NCBI GenBank assembly: GCA_035524095.1
Contig: DATKPK010000134.1
Coordinates: forward strand, 1 to 64,000
Reading direction: 5' to 3'
DNA from: DATJUF01 sp035524095
GTDB lineage: Bacteria > Desulfobacterota > Binatia > Binatales > Binataceae
Length of the DNA stretch: 64,000 bases
Below, piece after piece: positions 29,731-39,404 of this stretch (positions within the stretch are counted from its first letter, which is position 1; the number at the start of each line of letters is the position of its first letter). The notes beneath the pieces are model-generated. The model did not search any database. It saw only the letters and a list, made by a program, of their open reading frames with translations, and was not told the DNA's origin. The translations under genes were made by a program, and so were the position numbers.

Positions 29731-31038
29731 CTAGATCGGCCGCCTGCCTATCGAATAATAACGGAATTCCAGCGCCTTCATCAGTGCGGGATCATATAGG
29801 TTGCGGCCATCAAATATCACCGGCTCTTTGAGCTCAGCGCGAATCCGCTGAAAATTCGGATGACGAAATTCATTCCATTCGGTGAGGATCAGCAATGCGT
29901 CGGCGCCAGCCAAGGCCTCGTAGTTCGTCCGATGATAGCTGATACGATCGCCGAAAGTCCGCCGCGCATTTTCCAGCGCTTCAGGGTCATGCACCTGCAC
30001 CCGTGCGCCTGCATTCAATAGCTCCTCGATCACCACCAGCGACGGCGCCTCGCGCATATCATCCGTGCGCGGCTTGAACGCGAGTCCCCACACGGCAAAG
30101 GTCCGGCCTTTCAGGTTGTTCCCGAAATGCTGCTTGACGCGATCAACCAAGAGACCCTTCTGCTCGCGATTAACCTCGTCCGTCGCCTTGAGCAGCGTAA
30201 AATCCAGCTTGTTATCGGCCGCACTATGCACCAGGGCTTGCACATCCTTGGGAAAGCACGACCCGCCATAGCCGACGCCGGGAAACAGGAACTGCGATCC
30301 GATTCGCCGATCGGTGCCCATCCCGCGCCGCACGTCGTTGATTTCTGCGCCGACCGCCTCGCATAGATTCGCCATCTGATTGATAAATGAGATTCGCATC
30401 GCGAGCATTGCGTTCGACGCGTACTTGGTCAGCTCCGCCGAGCGCGGATGCATCACCAGGACTGGATTATCGGTGCGTACAAACGCCGCGTGAATCTCAC
30501 GCAAAATCGCGGTCGCCTGTTCGCTGGTACTCCCGATCACTACGCGATCAGGCCGCATAAAGTCCTCGATCGCTGAACCTTCCTTGAGGAATTCCGGCAC
30601 TGAACAGGCGTCAATCCGATGGTCCGCGACGCGCTCGACCAGCGCACGAATCTTGTCGTTAGTACCGACCGGCACCGTACTTTTGACTGCAATTATATGA
30701 TAGCCGTTGGCCGCTTTGGCGATACTCTCCGCCGCCGCCAGCACACCCGTCAGATCCGCCGCACCGGTCGCGCTCATCGGTGTACCGACGGCGATGAACG
30801 ATACCATCGAACGCTGCACCGCCGGGGCTAGTTCGGTCGTAAAGCTGAGCCGTCCGTCCTTGACGTTGCGCCGCACCAGTTCTTCGAGACCCGGCTCATA
30901 AATCGGCACCTCGCCGCGGCTTAGCTGCTCAATTCGCCGGTGGTCGATATCGACGCAGATGACCTCATTGCCGCTCTCGGCGAAGCAGGTGCCGCTGACC
31001 AGCCCCACATATCCTGTACCCACCACTGCGATGTTCAT
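29731..31038 (-). CDS. UDP-glucose 6-dehydrogenase
   Basis: 435 residues. The NAD-binding N-terminus reads VGTGYVGLVSGTCFAE, the catalytic cysteine is C261 in GGSCFPKD, and the C-terminal UDP-binding domain contains VWGLAFKPRTDDMREAPS. It makes UDP-glucuronate from UDP-glucose with two NAD. It begins 7 bp after the GT2 gene and is followed by the epimerase, forming a small sugar-nucleotide operon. Confidence 0.95.
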   Translation of the reverse strand: MNIAVVGTGYVGLVSGTCFAESGNEVICVDIDHRRIEQLSRGEVPIYEPGLEELVRRNVKDGRLSFTTELAPAVQRSMVSFIAVGTPMSATGAADLTGVLAAAESIAKAANGYHIIAVKSTVPVGTNDKIRALVERVADHRIDACSVPEFLKEGSAIEDFMRPDRVVIGSTSEQATAILREIHAAFVRTDNPVLVMHPRSAELTKYASNAMLAMRISFINQMANLCEAVGAEINDVRRGMGTDRRIGSQFLFPGVGYGGSCFPKDVQALVHSAADNKLDFTLLKATDEVNREQKGLLVDRVKQHFGNNLKGRTFAVWGLAFKPRTDDMREAPSLVVIEELLNAGARVQVHDPEALENARRTFGDRISYHRTNYEALAGADALLILTEWNEFRHPNFQRIRAELKEPVIFDGRNLYDPALMKALEFRYYSIGRRPI

Positions 31039-31045
31039 CTACGAA

Positions 31046-31984
31046 TTAAAATTCCTCCTTGATCACGTAAATCGGCTTTCTCTGCGATTCGTGATAAGTC
31101 CGGGTAATCATTTCCCCAATTAGCCCCAGGCTGACGAACTGCACCCCAACCACCACCAGCAACACCGCCAGCAGGAGCGCCGGCCGGTTGCTCAACGGCC
31201 AGCCCAAGATCACCTTTTCAAAGACCAGCACGGCAGTCCATATGCTGCCAAACCCCGAAAGGAACACGCCGATCGCCCCGAACACCTGGATCGGCCGAGT
31301 CGAATAGCCCGACAGGAATTGCACCGTCAGCAGATCGAGCACCGTTCGCACGATGCGACCGGGGCCATACTTCGACTTGCCCGTACGCCGCGGACGAAAG
31401 CTGACCTGCTGCTCCGCGATTCTTGCCCCCAATTCCGATGCAATCACTGGCACGAACCGATGCATCTCGCCATAAAGCATCAGGCGCCGCGCGATATCGC
31501 CGCGATACGCCTTGAGCGTGCAGCCATAGTCATGCAGTTCCACGCCGGTCGCGCGCGAAATCATCGTATTTGCGATAATCGACGGCAGCCGCCGCGATAT
31601 CCCGGCGTTACGCCAACGCTCGGTGCGCCAGCCGCTGACCAGATCGTAGCCCTCGTCGAGCTTCGCCAGCAGGACTGGAATATCCGCCGGATTGTTCTCG
31701 CCGTCCGCGTCAATCGCGACGACGATGTCGCCCTGCGTATGCTGAAAGCCGCACGCCAATGCTGCCGTCTGGCCGGAGTTGCGCGCGAGTCGAATCACCC
31801 GGACGTGCTCATCCTCGGCCGCGATTTCACGCAGCACCGCCTCCCCGCCGTCGCCGCTGCCATCATCCACGAACAGAATCTCGTATGACCGCTTTAGCGG
31901 CTCGAGCACGTGGGTCAGTTCGCGATGCACAGGCGCCAGATTGTCCCGCTCGTTATAGAGCGGAACAACTATTGAGAGGTCCAT
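31046..31984 (-). CDS. Family 2 glycosyltransferase, GtrB/DPM1-like, membrane-anchored
   Basis: 312 residues from the ATG at 31984, which begins the domain (MDLSIVVPLYNERDN). It has a GT-A fold with the ADGENNPADI metal motif, then two C-terminal membrane helices (IQVFGAIGVFLSGFGSIWTA and ALLLAVLLVVVGVQFVSLGL). Such enzymes transfer a sugar from a nucleotide donor to polyprenyl phosphate. The start overlaps the end of the PfkB gene by 16 bp. With UDP-glucuronate genes downstream, a glucuronyl- or glucosyl-phospholipid product is plausible. Confidence 0.88.
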   Translation of the reverse strand: MDLSIVVPLYNERDNLAPVHRELTHVLEPLKRSYEILFVDDGSGDGGEAVLREIAAEDEHVRVIRLARNSGQTAALACGFQHTQGDIVVAIDADGENNPADIPVLLAKLDEGYDLVSGWRTERWRNAGISRRLPSIIANTMISRATGVELHDYGCTLKAYRGDIARRLMLYGEMHRFVPVIASELGARIAEQQVSFRPRRTGKSKYGPGRIVRTVLDLLTVQFLSGYSTRPIQVFGAIGVFLSGFGSIWTAVLVFEKVILGWPLSNRPALLLAVLLVVVGVQFVSLGLIGEMITRTYHESQRKPIYVIKEEF

Positions 31985-32892
31985 CGTGAATGATGGGAAT
32001 CCGTCAGCTCGATAAAGGCACGGTAGCGCGCGTCGATATCTTCCCACGCCAGTCTCGTCAGCCCATCGATCGAGAAGCGCTCGACCGCGAATGACGCCAT
32101 CACCGAGCCGTAAACCACCGCCGTCCGTAGCGCCGACTCGCTTAGTCCACCACGGCGCGCGATGAACCCCATAAACGCGCCAGCAAACGTGTCGCCAGCA
32201 CCGGTCGGATCGACCACCTCTTCCAGCGGATAGGCCGGCACGGCAAACATTCCGTCCTGGCTGAACTGCAAGACGCCGTATTCGCCGCGTTTGATTAGAA
32301 CTGTACGCGGCCCCATCCTGAGCAGCGCGCGCCCGGCCTTCACCAGGTTATGCTCGCCGCTCAACATCCGTGCCTCTTCGTCGTTAAGCGTGAGAATACC
32401 AATCCGCGGCAACAGCGCGACTAGCGCTCGCCGCTCATTGTTGATCCATAGATTCATCGTGTCAGCGGCGACCACCTTGGGACTAGCGACCTGCGCTAAC
32501 ACGTGAGCCTGCAACTCAGGTGCGATATTCGCCAGAAACACATAGTCGGAACGGCGCTGATCCGGCAGCAGGTCAGGCGAGAAGTCAGCAAACACATTCA
32601 ATGCGACGCTGACCGTGTCACGGATATTCATGTCCTCGTGATAGCGGCCATGCCATCGAAAGGTCGGACCGTCGCGCCGCGTCACACCACGGATATCGAT
32701 GGCGCGCTCGGCAAAAATCCGCACGTCCTCGTCGCGAAAATCCGTGCCAATCGCCGCCACGATACTGACCGGCGAAAAAAAACGCGCCGCCAGGGCGAAA
32801 TAGCTCACCGACCCGCCGATCGCCGACTCCGCCTTGCCGTGCGGCGTCTCGATCGTGTCATAGGCCATGCTGCCGACTACCAGAATACTCAT
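31969..32892 (-). CDS. PfkB-family sugar or nucleoside kinase
   Basis: 307 residues of the ribokinase fold. The N-terminal substrate region (LVVGSMAYDTIETP, AIGGSVSYFALAA) and the C-terminal signature DPTGAGDTFAGAF with the catalytic Asp are present. Substrates in this family range from ribose to adenosine. The mtnP gene lies 87 bp upstream; this suggests, but does not prove, a role in adenosine or methylthioribose salvage. It overlaps the GT2 gene. Confidence 0.88.
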   Translation of the reverse strand: MSILVVGSMAYDTIETPHGKAESAIGGSVSYFALAARFFSPVSIVAAIGTDFRDEDVRIFAERAIDIRGVTRRDGPTFRWHGRYHEDMNIRDTVSVALNVFADFSPDLLPDQRRSDYVFLANIAPELQAHVLAQVASPKVVAADTMNLWINNERRALVALLPRIGILTLNDEEARMLSGEHNLVKAGRALLRMGPRTVLIKRGEYGVLQFSQDGMFAVPAYPLEEVVDPTGAGDTFAGAFMGFIARRGGLSESALRTAVVYGSVMASFAVERFSIDGLTRLAWEDIDARYRAFIELTDSHHSRWTSQ

Positions 32893-32979
32893 TTATTAGA
32901 ATTCAACCTGTCTGCGGCAATGCCGCATCTAAATCTAGTCTATTTTGATTATTTCGCGAGGCGACTTATCACTGCCGGA

Positions 32980-33840
32980 TTACTTCAGATACTTACCGAT
33001 AAGCGGCCGCAACTTCGCAACCGTTTCCGGCGGGAGCATCGATTGATCAGTGATAATCGCGTTAGCCAGCGCGTCGGCGCAGCCGCAACTTCGCACCCGC
33101 GCACCGACCGCCCGTGCCAGATTCACCACCGCACGCTGCGCTTTTTCGACATTGAGCCGCATCACCCGCAGGATTTCGCCGATATCAACCGCCGCGACGC
33201 TTTCATGCCAGCAGTCGTAATCGGTCACCAGCGTCAGCACTGCGTAACAAAGCTCGGCCTCGCGTGCGAGCCGCGCCTCCTGCATCGCCGTCATACTGAT
33301 TACGTCTACATCCCAGCTGCGATACAGCCGCGATTCGGCGCGCGTCGAAAACTGCGGCCCCTCGATACATAGATAGGTTCCACCTTCGTGGACTTGCGCG
33401 CCGGTCGCGCGGCTCGCCTCCACCAGCGCACCACTCAAGCCCGCACAGACCGGATCCGCCAGCGACACGTGCCCTACAATACCGTCGCCGAAAAAGCTCG
33501 CCCTTCGTGCATAGGTATGATCGATGAACTGGTCTGTCACTACGAGGTCGCCCGGCGCGATCGTCTCTTTCATGCTGCCGGCCGTGCTCACCGAAACCAG
33601 ATGATCAACGCCGAGCTGCTTCATGCCATGGATATTCGCCCGATAGTTCAGCTCGCTTGGCAATATCCGATGACCCCGGCCGTGGCGGGAAAGAAAGACT
33701 ACTTCAGTATTCCCCACCGATCCTCGATAATAATTATCCGACGGCGGCCCAAACGGCGTTTCGAGCGTGATCGGCTCGACCCGTTCGAGTCCCTCGATTT
33801 GATAGAAACCGCTGCCGCCGATTACACCAAGTACTGCCAT
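32980..33840 (-). CDS. mtnP: S-methyl-5'-thioadenosine phosphorylase
   Basis: 286 residues of the PNP/MTAP family: VIGGSGFYQIEGLE at the start, phosphate-binding SRHGRGHR, VSVSTAGSMKE, and the MTAP-type C-terminal block TDYDCWHESV. It cleaves methylthioadenosine, the by-product of polyamine and homoserine-lactone synthesis, to adenine and methylthioribose-1-phosphate. The base-site stretch reads SMTAMQEARLAREAE, slightly different from the MTNMPEA form I expect, so preference for inosine- or adenosine-type nucleosides cannot be excluded. Confidence 0.9.
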   Translation of the reverse strand: MAVLGVIGGSGFYQIEGLERVEPITLETPFGPPSDNYYRGSVGNTEVVFLSRHGRGHRILPSELNYRANIHGMKQLGVDHLVSVSTAGSMKETIAPGDLVVTDQFIDHTYARRASFFGDGIVGHVSLADPVCAGLSGALVEASRATGAQVHEGGTYLCIEGPQFSTRAESRLYRSWDVDVISMTAMQEARLAREAELCYAVLTLVTDYDCWHESVAAVDIGEILRVMRLNVEKAQRAVVNLARAVGARVRSCGCADALANAIITDQSMLPPETVAKLRPLIGKYLK

Positions 33841-33924
33841 CGGATCTAAGCTATCGCTCCATTCTCATTGTCTGGCTTCTTGCATCTGCGCGGACGCCTA
33901 ACGACCTACCCGCCGCATCCCTGG

Positions 33925-35049
33925 TTACTCAACCGTCCCTTCGACTACTGGCGTCGGTGGTTCTGCCCGTCCACCACGGTCGTGCTCTGCAAACAATTGG
34001 CCGCACGCCGCCGCGATATCGCGTCCGCGACTTTCCCGGATCGTGGCGGTCAAGCTACCCCGATGGAGCAACGCTTGAAAGGCTTCGACTCGCGCTCGCG
34101 GACTCGGCGCAAATGGCGCTTCTGGAAACGGATTGAAGAAGATCAGGTTGACCTTCGCCCGCAAAGGACCAAGCATCCGCGCCAGCCGCCGCGCCTCATT
34201 ATCCGAATCATTGACGCCATCGAGCATCACATACTCGAACATGATCCGCCTACGCCGCGCGAGCGGAAGGTTCCGGCACGCGGCAATTAACTCATCGAGC
34301 GGATAACGCCGGTTGATTGGCGCGATCCGATCACGCAATTCATCGGTGGTCGCGTGCAGCGACACTGCCAGGTTCACCCGAAACTCGGATAGCAGCCGTT
34401 CCATCATCGGAATCAGGCCGACCGTCGAGACCGTAATTCGCCGCGGCGAGATTCCCATCCCCCACGGCGCCGTCATAATCGTCAATGCCCGCGCCAGCCG
34501 CTGATAATTGGCGAGCGGCTCGCCCATACCCATGAAGACATAGTTGGTCAGCGCCTCGCCTTCGGCCAGGTAACGCCGCGCCGCGAGAATCTGCCCAAGA
34601 ATCTCATTGGCGGCAAGATTCCGCCGCAATCCCATTCGCGCGGTCGCGCAGAATTCGCAGGCCATCGCGCAGCCCGCCTGACTCGAGATACACAGCGTCG
34701 TGCGATCGTCCGCCGGGATGATCACACTCTCGATTGCCTCGGCGCCTGCCTGTAGCAGCAGCTTGCGCGTACCATCGGCCGAACGCGCAATTTCGATCAC
34801 GTTCGCATCGACTGCATCGAGCTGCCAATTCGCCGCCAGCCAAGTACGAAGCCCCGCCGGCAGATCACTCATCGCCTCGAACGATTCGGCGCCGCGCTGC
34901 CACAACCAGCCCATAATCTGCCGCGCGCGGAACGGACGCTCGCCGATTTCCCCGAGCGTTTGCTCGGCTTCGGCGAGCGTCAGGTCGCGAATCACGCGCT
35001 TCACGCCCGCCACTGGGGCTGGAATCTCAATCGTCGCCGCCGCATTCAC
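33925..35049 (-). CDS. rlmN: Dual-specificity 23S rRNA / tRNA (adenine-C2) methyltransferase RlmN
   Basis: 374 residues. The radical SAM cluster is CAMACEFC (C127, C131, C134) and the SAM-binding GEPLANY block is present. The conserved methyl-carrying Cys lies in the C-terminal RDIAAACGQL. It methylates C2 of A2503 in 23S rRNA and A37 in some tRNAs. The N-terminal accessory RNA-binding domain is intact (RPFRARQIMGWLWQRGA). Length is normal. Confidence 0.96.
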   Translation of the reverse strand: MNAAATIEIPAPVAGVKRVIRDLTLAEAEQTLGEIGERPFRARQIMGWLWQRGAESFEAMSDLPAGLRTWLAANWQLDAVDANVIEIARSADGTRKLLLQAGAEAIESVIIPADDRTTLCISSQAGCAMACEFCATARMGLRRNLAANEILGQILAARRYLAEGEALTNYVFMGMGEPLANYQRLARALTIMTAPWGMGISPRRITVSTVGLIPMMERLLSEFRVNLAVSLHATTDELRDRIAPINRRYPLDELIAACRNLPLARRRRIMFEYVMLDGVNDSDNEARRLARMLGPLRAKVNLIFFNPFPEAPFAPSPRARVEAFQALLHRGSLTATIRESRGRDIAAACGQLFAEHDRGGRAEPPTPVVEGTVE

Positions 35050-35144
35050 GCCATCTATTGTAGAGGAAAATCCTCCGCACCCAAGCTATTCCGTTCAATA
35101 GGTTGTGGCTTGGATAGCTGCCACCAGATGCTGTTGGCAGCGCG

Positions 35145-35870
35145 CTACGCGCGCTTCAGTTCCGCGAACCGCCATAGACCCAGCTCCGGCTGCTGCATGT
35201 CGAGACGCGAATCGTTCAACAGCCGCTCAGGTTGTGGCAGGTCAAACGGCGCGATCGTCAGATTCACCGGCCGAAAGCTTCCCGGCCAGATATCGTGATT
35301 GAAGGTGACACGCGGTGAAGTTGTGGCCAGCAGATATTTCGCGCCGGTTGCCGCGAGGTTGCTCAGCGCCGACTTGATTTGCCGGTTCGACAGATGGATC
35401 AGGCAATGACGGCAGAGTACAGCGTCGGCGGCCGGTAACCGATCGCGGGTGATATCGGCCACCATAAAGGTGCGTTCGGCCGAAGCGTAAAATTCGATAT
35501 TGCGCCGGATCAACTCGTCGACCACGTCGATCCCGCAATACTGAACATCTCCCAAATCGACCGTTTTGAGCCAGTTGAAGTCGCCACAGCCGGCATCCAG
35601 CAGCGTCTGTACGTGAAGCTCAGCAAGGATCGTGGGCAGTTGCCCCCGAATCGCCGCGCTGAGTTCGAGCGTCGATCCCGCACCGGAAACCGATTCGTCT
35701 GATCTCCACAAGTTATTTCGATAGATCTCGCTGAACGTGCGCCGGTTCGATCGCATTTCCAGCCATCGGATATGCCACCGCGCGTAGGCTTCGTCGCCGA
35801 GCACCCGCCGCATGATCGCGCCGAGGTCTGGTCTTGCTCGCGGCCACCAGCCTTTTGCATCCTCCCCCAT
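35145..35870 (-). CDS. Class I SAM-dependent methyltransferase
   Basis: 241 residues. The SAM-binding motif I is LLDAGCGDFNWL near residue 93, with the motif II acidic residue in YCGIDVVDELI, then ADAVLCRHCLIHLS. The N-terminal part includes YRNNLWRSDESVSGAGS, a pattern seen in methyltransferases of unknown substrate linked to polysaccharide or small-molecule clusters. It lies 60 bp downstream of the HlyD gene. The substrate is unknown. Confidence 0.82.
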   Translation of the reverse strand: MGEDAKGWWPRARPDLGAIMRRVLGDEAYARWHIRWLEMRSNRRTFSEIYRNNLWRSDESVSGAGSTLELSAAIRGQLPTILAELHVQTLLDAGCGDFNWLKTVDLGDVQYCGIDVVDELIRRNIEFYASAERTFMVADITRDRLPAADAVLCRHCLIHLSNRQIKSALSNLAATGAKYLLATTSPRVTFNHDIWPGSFRPVNLTIAPFDLPQPERLLNDSRLDMQQPELGLWRFAELKRA

Positions 35871-35930
35871 CTTCCTTACTCACCCAGATTGAATCGCCCG
35901 GTGTGCCGTTCGCCAGTCCCTCCCTCGCGC

Positions 35931-36983
35931 TCAGCGAAAGCCTTGGATCGTCACGACTGCGGTCGCACCCATCCGGAACGGAAACCGCTCATCGTTCGGC
36001 CCCATGATCACGCGTACGGGGAAGCGCTGCGACAGCCGAACCCAGTTGAGCGTCGGTTCGATCTGCGGTAGCCCGGCCACGGTCGCGCCATTGTCCTGAT
36101 AAAGCGCCCATCCAGTGCCTTGTACGGTGCCGCGAAACGGATGGTTCGGGTAACTCCGCAAATAAACCTGCGCAGTCATCCCGGGCAGAATATGCTCCAG
36201 GAAATCCTCGCGAAAATTCGCCAGCACGTACCAGTTACGATTGTCGACCAGACTCAGTACTTCGCGGCCTTCGTTGCCGTATTGTCCCACCGCGATATTA
36301 AGGTTGGTGACATACGCGTCGAAGGGTGCTTTGACATAGCAATACTCGACATTCAAGTTCGCATCGTAGACCGCTGCCTCCGCCGCCTTGCGCCGGGCAT
36401 TTATATCGCCATACTGCCCCAACTCGTTGGTTGAGCGCTGGACCTCGCTATGGGCGCTCGCGATTGCCGCCTCGTCTGCCTGCACGCGGCTGCGCGCATT
36501 GAAAACGTCGTTGGCGGTAACGAAATGGCGTGCGAGCAGCGGTTCGATCCGTTGCAGGTATTGCCGGTCGTAGCTCTCCTCGGCCATCAACTGCTGTTGG
36601 CGCGATCCGGCTGAGCGCACCGCGTCCTCTAACGCCCGAATCTGCAGATTGGTCAGCATCAGGTTGGCTTGGGCATTATCGAGCGCCGATTGATAAGGCC
36701 GCGGATCGACCACGAACAGGAGTTGTCCTTGCGCCACATGTTGATTGTCGTGAATCGGCAATTGCACGATCGGGCCGCTCACATGTGGCGCCACGCCCAC
36801 GATATTCGCCCGCACATAAGCGTCATCGGTCCGCGGAAAGATATAGTAGAGCCGCGTGACATAGGCTCCCACCACCAGCGCCGCGATTACGATCGCAATC
36901 CCTAGCAGGCGCCCGGCCACCACCTGAGCGCTGATTCGCGGCCTGGTGGTTGTGATAGCCGGCGGTTCAGCGATAGCGGCCAC
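35931..36983 (-). CDS. HlyD/EmrA-type membrane fusion protein
   Basis: 350 residues. One N-terminal membrane helix (about 26-48) is followed by the biotinyl-lipoyl hairpin domain (VAPHVSGPIVQLPIHDNQ), a long coiled-coil hairpin in the middle and a beta-barrel end (VRVIMGPNDERFPFRMGATA). It links an inner-membrane exporter to the outer membrane. The YtcA lipoprotein gene lies 3 bp upstream of it; the same pairing occurs in E. coli next to mdtN. No FUSC or MFS pump gene is visible beside it. Confidence 0.9.
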   Translation of the reverse strand: MAAIAEPPAITTTRPRISAQVVAGRLLGIAIVIAALVVGAYVTRLYYIFPRTDDAYVRANIVGVAPHVSGPIVQLPIHDNQHVAQGQLLFVVDPRPYQSALDNAQANLMLTNLQIRALEDAVRSAGSRQQQLMAEESYDRQYLQRIEPLLARHFVTANDVFNARSRVQADEAAIASAHSEVQRSTNELGQYGDINARRKAAEAAVYDANLNVEYCYVKAPFDAYVTNLNIAVGQYGNEGREVLSLVDNRNWYVLANFREDFLEHILPGMTAQVYLRSYPNHPFRGTVQGTGWALYQDNGATVAGLPQIEPTLNWVRLSQRFPVRVIMGPNDERFPFRMGATAVVTIQGFR

Positions 36984-36986
36984 GAT

Positions 36987-37250
36987 TCAGATCCGATTGA
37001 AGAAGATCAGCCAGGTAATACAGCCGATCAGAAGCACCAGGCACGGGTAGATCAGCAAACCGGGGCCCATATGCGGCTCGATTCCCAGCGCCGCGAACAG
37101 CAAGTGCAGGACCCCCGCCAAAGCGATTCCCACGATCGAGCACAGCAGCCACCCCGGAAAGTTCGCGCCCCCGATATTGATCACCGGGTCGCATCCCACC
37201 GACGCCATTGCCAGCATCATCACTAATCCGGCGTCGGCCAACCTTCTCAT
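36987..37250 (-). CDS. ytcA: YtcA-family lipoprotein
   Basis: 87 residues from the ATG at 37250, preceded by GGAG at good spacing. It has a signal peptide with lipobox (AMASVGC, Cys near 22), the family's short conserved stretch GGANFPGWLLC, and two C-terminal membrane helices. YtcA proteins are small companions of HlyD-type efflux subunits. The HlyD gene follows after 3 bp, supporting the call and a shared efflux role. Confidence 0.78.
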   Translation of the reverse strand: MRRLADAGLVMMLAMASVGCDPVINIGGANFPGWLLCSIVGIALAGVLHLLFAALGIEPHMGPGLLIYPCLVLLIGCITWLIFFNRI

Positions 37251-37507
37251 GGACGCTCCCTCAACCGAATCGGTACGCGTTGGGTCATTTGAGCCGCGAT
37301 TTTGACCGATTATCGCGCCCCGAAGCAACATTGCTGTAGTCTCACCCTATCGGCGCGACGAATCCCGACACTATCGGCGGTCCACCCTCTTGCGCTGCTA
37401 CTCTGGTTGACAACTACACTCCCCGCTGATGACTATCGACGCTCGGACGGTATCTCTGTCCGTCACGACTATAGCCAATCCACGCGGACCACTTCACGGA
37501 GGCCACG

Positions 37508-38755
37508 ATGAACAACGAAATCACTCAGGTTGACGAAAAAAATCGCTGGCGGCTCGAAACTCCCGGCCACGACGGCTGGCCGCGTACCGCTCGCCCCGAG
37601 GACCCCGCCAAGTACCTGATGATTTCGGCTGACTGCCACGCCAACGAGCCGAGCACGCTTATGTATCAGCGTATCGATGAGAAATTCCGCAACCGTCTCC
37701 CGCATATCGAAGTCGATGACAAAGGTCAAAAGTGGATGGTCGTCGAGGGCTATCAGCGTTCGCGCGTCCGTCCGGTCACCACCGACGACGCGCCCAAAGG
37801 CGGCGAAGACCGCCTGCGTGGCCACGCCGGACGCGACCCGCTCGACCGTATCCGCGATCACGCGCGTGACGGCATCGATGCCGAGATCGTCTTTCCCAAC
37901 AAAGGCCTCTCGATTTGGGCCACTCAGGACGCCGAGTTCGGCAACGCGCAATGCCGCGTCTGGAATGATTGGGCCTGGGAAAACTTCGGCCAATACAACG
38001 ACTTCATGTCACCGATGGCGGCCATCTTCACTTCTGACGTTGATCTGGCCATCGCCGAAATTCAGCGCGTCGCGAAAATCGGTTTCCGCGGCCTGACCCT
38101 GCCGTGCAAGCCCGTATGGGGTGCGCACGACGCGCGTCATCCCAATTACAATCTCGATCTTTACAATCCGCTGTGGGCGGCGATTCAGGACTGCGACATT
38201 CCGATCACCTTCCACGTCTCGACCGGCCGCGATCCCCGCGCCGCCCGCAAAGATGGCGGTGCGATCATCAACTATGTCTCCCATTCGCTCTCGCCCACGA
38301 TTGAGCCGGTCGCCAATCTCTGTGCCTCAGGCGTGCTCGAGCGCTACCCGCGAATTAAGTTCGCTGCCGTTGAATGCGGTATCGGATGGGTTCCATGGGC
38401 GCTCAATGCGATGGACGAGGCTTATCGCAAGCATCACCTGTGGGCCTTCCCAAAACTGAAGCATCTGCCGAGTGACTATTTTCGGAGTAATGGCGCCGCG
38501 ACCTTTCAGGAAGATCCCGCCGGCCTCGATCTGGCTGTAAAGTATAATCTGGTTGATAATTTCATGTGGGCGAATGACTATCCCCATGCGGAAGGCACAT
38601 GGCCCCATTCCGCCGAAGCGATCGAGCGCGAGATGGGCGCGTTGAACGACGATCAGCGCGCGAAGATTCTCGGCCTCAACGCAGCGCGGATGTTCAAGTT
38701 CGACACCGCGAAACTCCTCGCCCGCCGCTCCTCGACCCACGCCGCGGTTCAGTAA
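37508..38755 (+). CDS. Metal-dependent amidohydrolase (amidohydrolase-2 / ACMSD-like TIM barrel)
   Basis: 415 residues. The first metal site is DCHANEPS near the start, then an internal His in TFHVST, and the catalytic Asp in ANDYPHAEGTWPHS near 350. The family decarboxylates or hydrolyses aromatic and heterocyclic acids. The N-terminus is charged and cytoplasmic, with no signal peptide. A TTGACA at 37407-37412 could be the -35 box, but no convincing -10 follows. A strong hairpin ends the transcript at 38801-38832. Confidence 0.88.
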   Translation: MNNEITQVDEKNRWRLETPGHDGWPRTARPEDPAKYLMISADCHANEPSTLMYQRIDEKFRNRLPHIEVDDKGQKWMVVEGYQRSRVRPVTTDDAPKGGEDRLRGHAGRDPLDRIRDHARDGIDAEIVFPNKGLSIWATQDAEFGNAQCRVWNDWAWENFGQYNDFMSPMAAIFTSDVDLAIAEIQRVAKIGFRGLTLPCKPVWGAHDARHPNYNLDLYNPLWAAIQDCDIPITFHVSTGRDPRAARKDGGAIINYVSHSLSPTIEPVANLCASGVLERYPRIKFAAVECGIGWVPWALNAMDEAYRKHHLWAFPKLKHLPSDYFRSNGAATFQEDPAGLDLAVKYNLVDNFMWANDYPHAEGTWPHSAEAIEREMGALNDDQRAKILGLNAARMFKFDTAKLLARRSSTHAAVQ

Positions 38756-38800
38756 CGGCGCAGCGTCATCTGGTAGAAAATCCAGCGGCAGCAAAATCCA

Positions 38801-38832
38801 CGCAACCGAATCGCCTATGCGGTTCGGTTGCG
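38801..38832 (+). terminator. Probable terminator hairpin after the amidohydrolase
   Basis: CGCAACCGAA pairs perfectly with TTCGGTTGCG, and the stem continues inward with one G-U and three GC pairs to a four-base loop (14 pairs in all). Only three T residues follow, so it may be an imperfect intrinsic terminator or an mRNA-stabilising hairpin. Confidence 0.6.
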
Positions 38833-38930
38833 TTTAACTCCAGCCATGTCATTCTATTGCGCGATGCAGCCGCGAGACGCATTTTCAGGCGCACGGCTCA
38901 TCACATTAGCTAGATGATTGGGGGTTTACC

Positions 38931-39389
38931 TTGTCGCGCGTGATCCGATTTTTCTCTTCGCTCGGTATCGTGTTTCTCCTCGGCGGCATTCTTGCTCCGC
39001 TCGCCCAGGCGCAGTCCGAACCGCCTGACGTCTTTCAGCCACCCAACATGCAGGCGCCCACATCCGGTAAGGCAGATTTCATGCGCAACTGCGCCTCATG
39101 CCACGGCGCCAACGGCAAGGGCCACGGTCCCGACGTTGCTGCCCTCGGCATCAAGCCCAGCGACTTGACCGCGATCAGCTTGCGTAACGGTGGCGTCTTC
39201 CCCTTCAAACAGGTCGAGAACGACATCGACGGCCGCAAGACCGTCCCGGGCCACAAGCGTTTCGATATGCCGTTTTGGGGCACCACCTTCCAGCCCGACG
39301 GCAAAGAGTTCACGCCCGAAAGCGAGGCCAAGGTCCAAGCCCGCATCGACGCACTCGTCAACTACATCAAGTCCATCCAGCGCCAATAA
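38931..39389 (+). CDS. Exported c-type cytochrome
   Basis: 152 residues. A cleavable signal peptide (hydrophobic 6-25, ending AQAQS) precedes one haem-binding CASCH motif (C54, C57, H58). A methionine in FDMPFWG near 106 is the likely sixth ligand. The start is TTG after a GGGGGT stretch. It would carry electrons in the periplasm. The upstream amidohydrolase has its own terminator-like hairpin, so a functional link is uncertain; the GIY-YIG-like gene follows after 15 bp. Confidence 0.88.
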   Translation: MSRVIRFFSSLGIVFLLGGILAPLAQAQSEPPDVFQPPNMQAPTSGKADFMRNCASCHGANGKGHGPDVAALGIKPSDLTAISLRNGGVFPFKQVENDIDGRKTVPGHKRFDMPFWGTTFQPDGKEFTPESEAKVQARIDALVNYIKSIQRQ

Positions 39390-39404
39390 GTGGAGCGAAC
39401 TCGT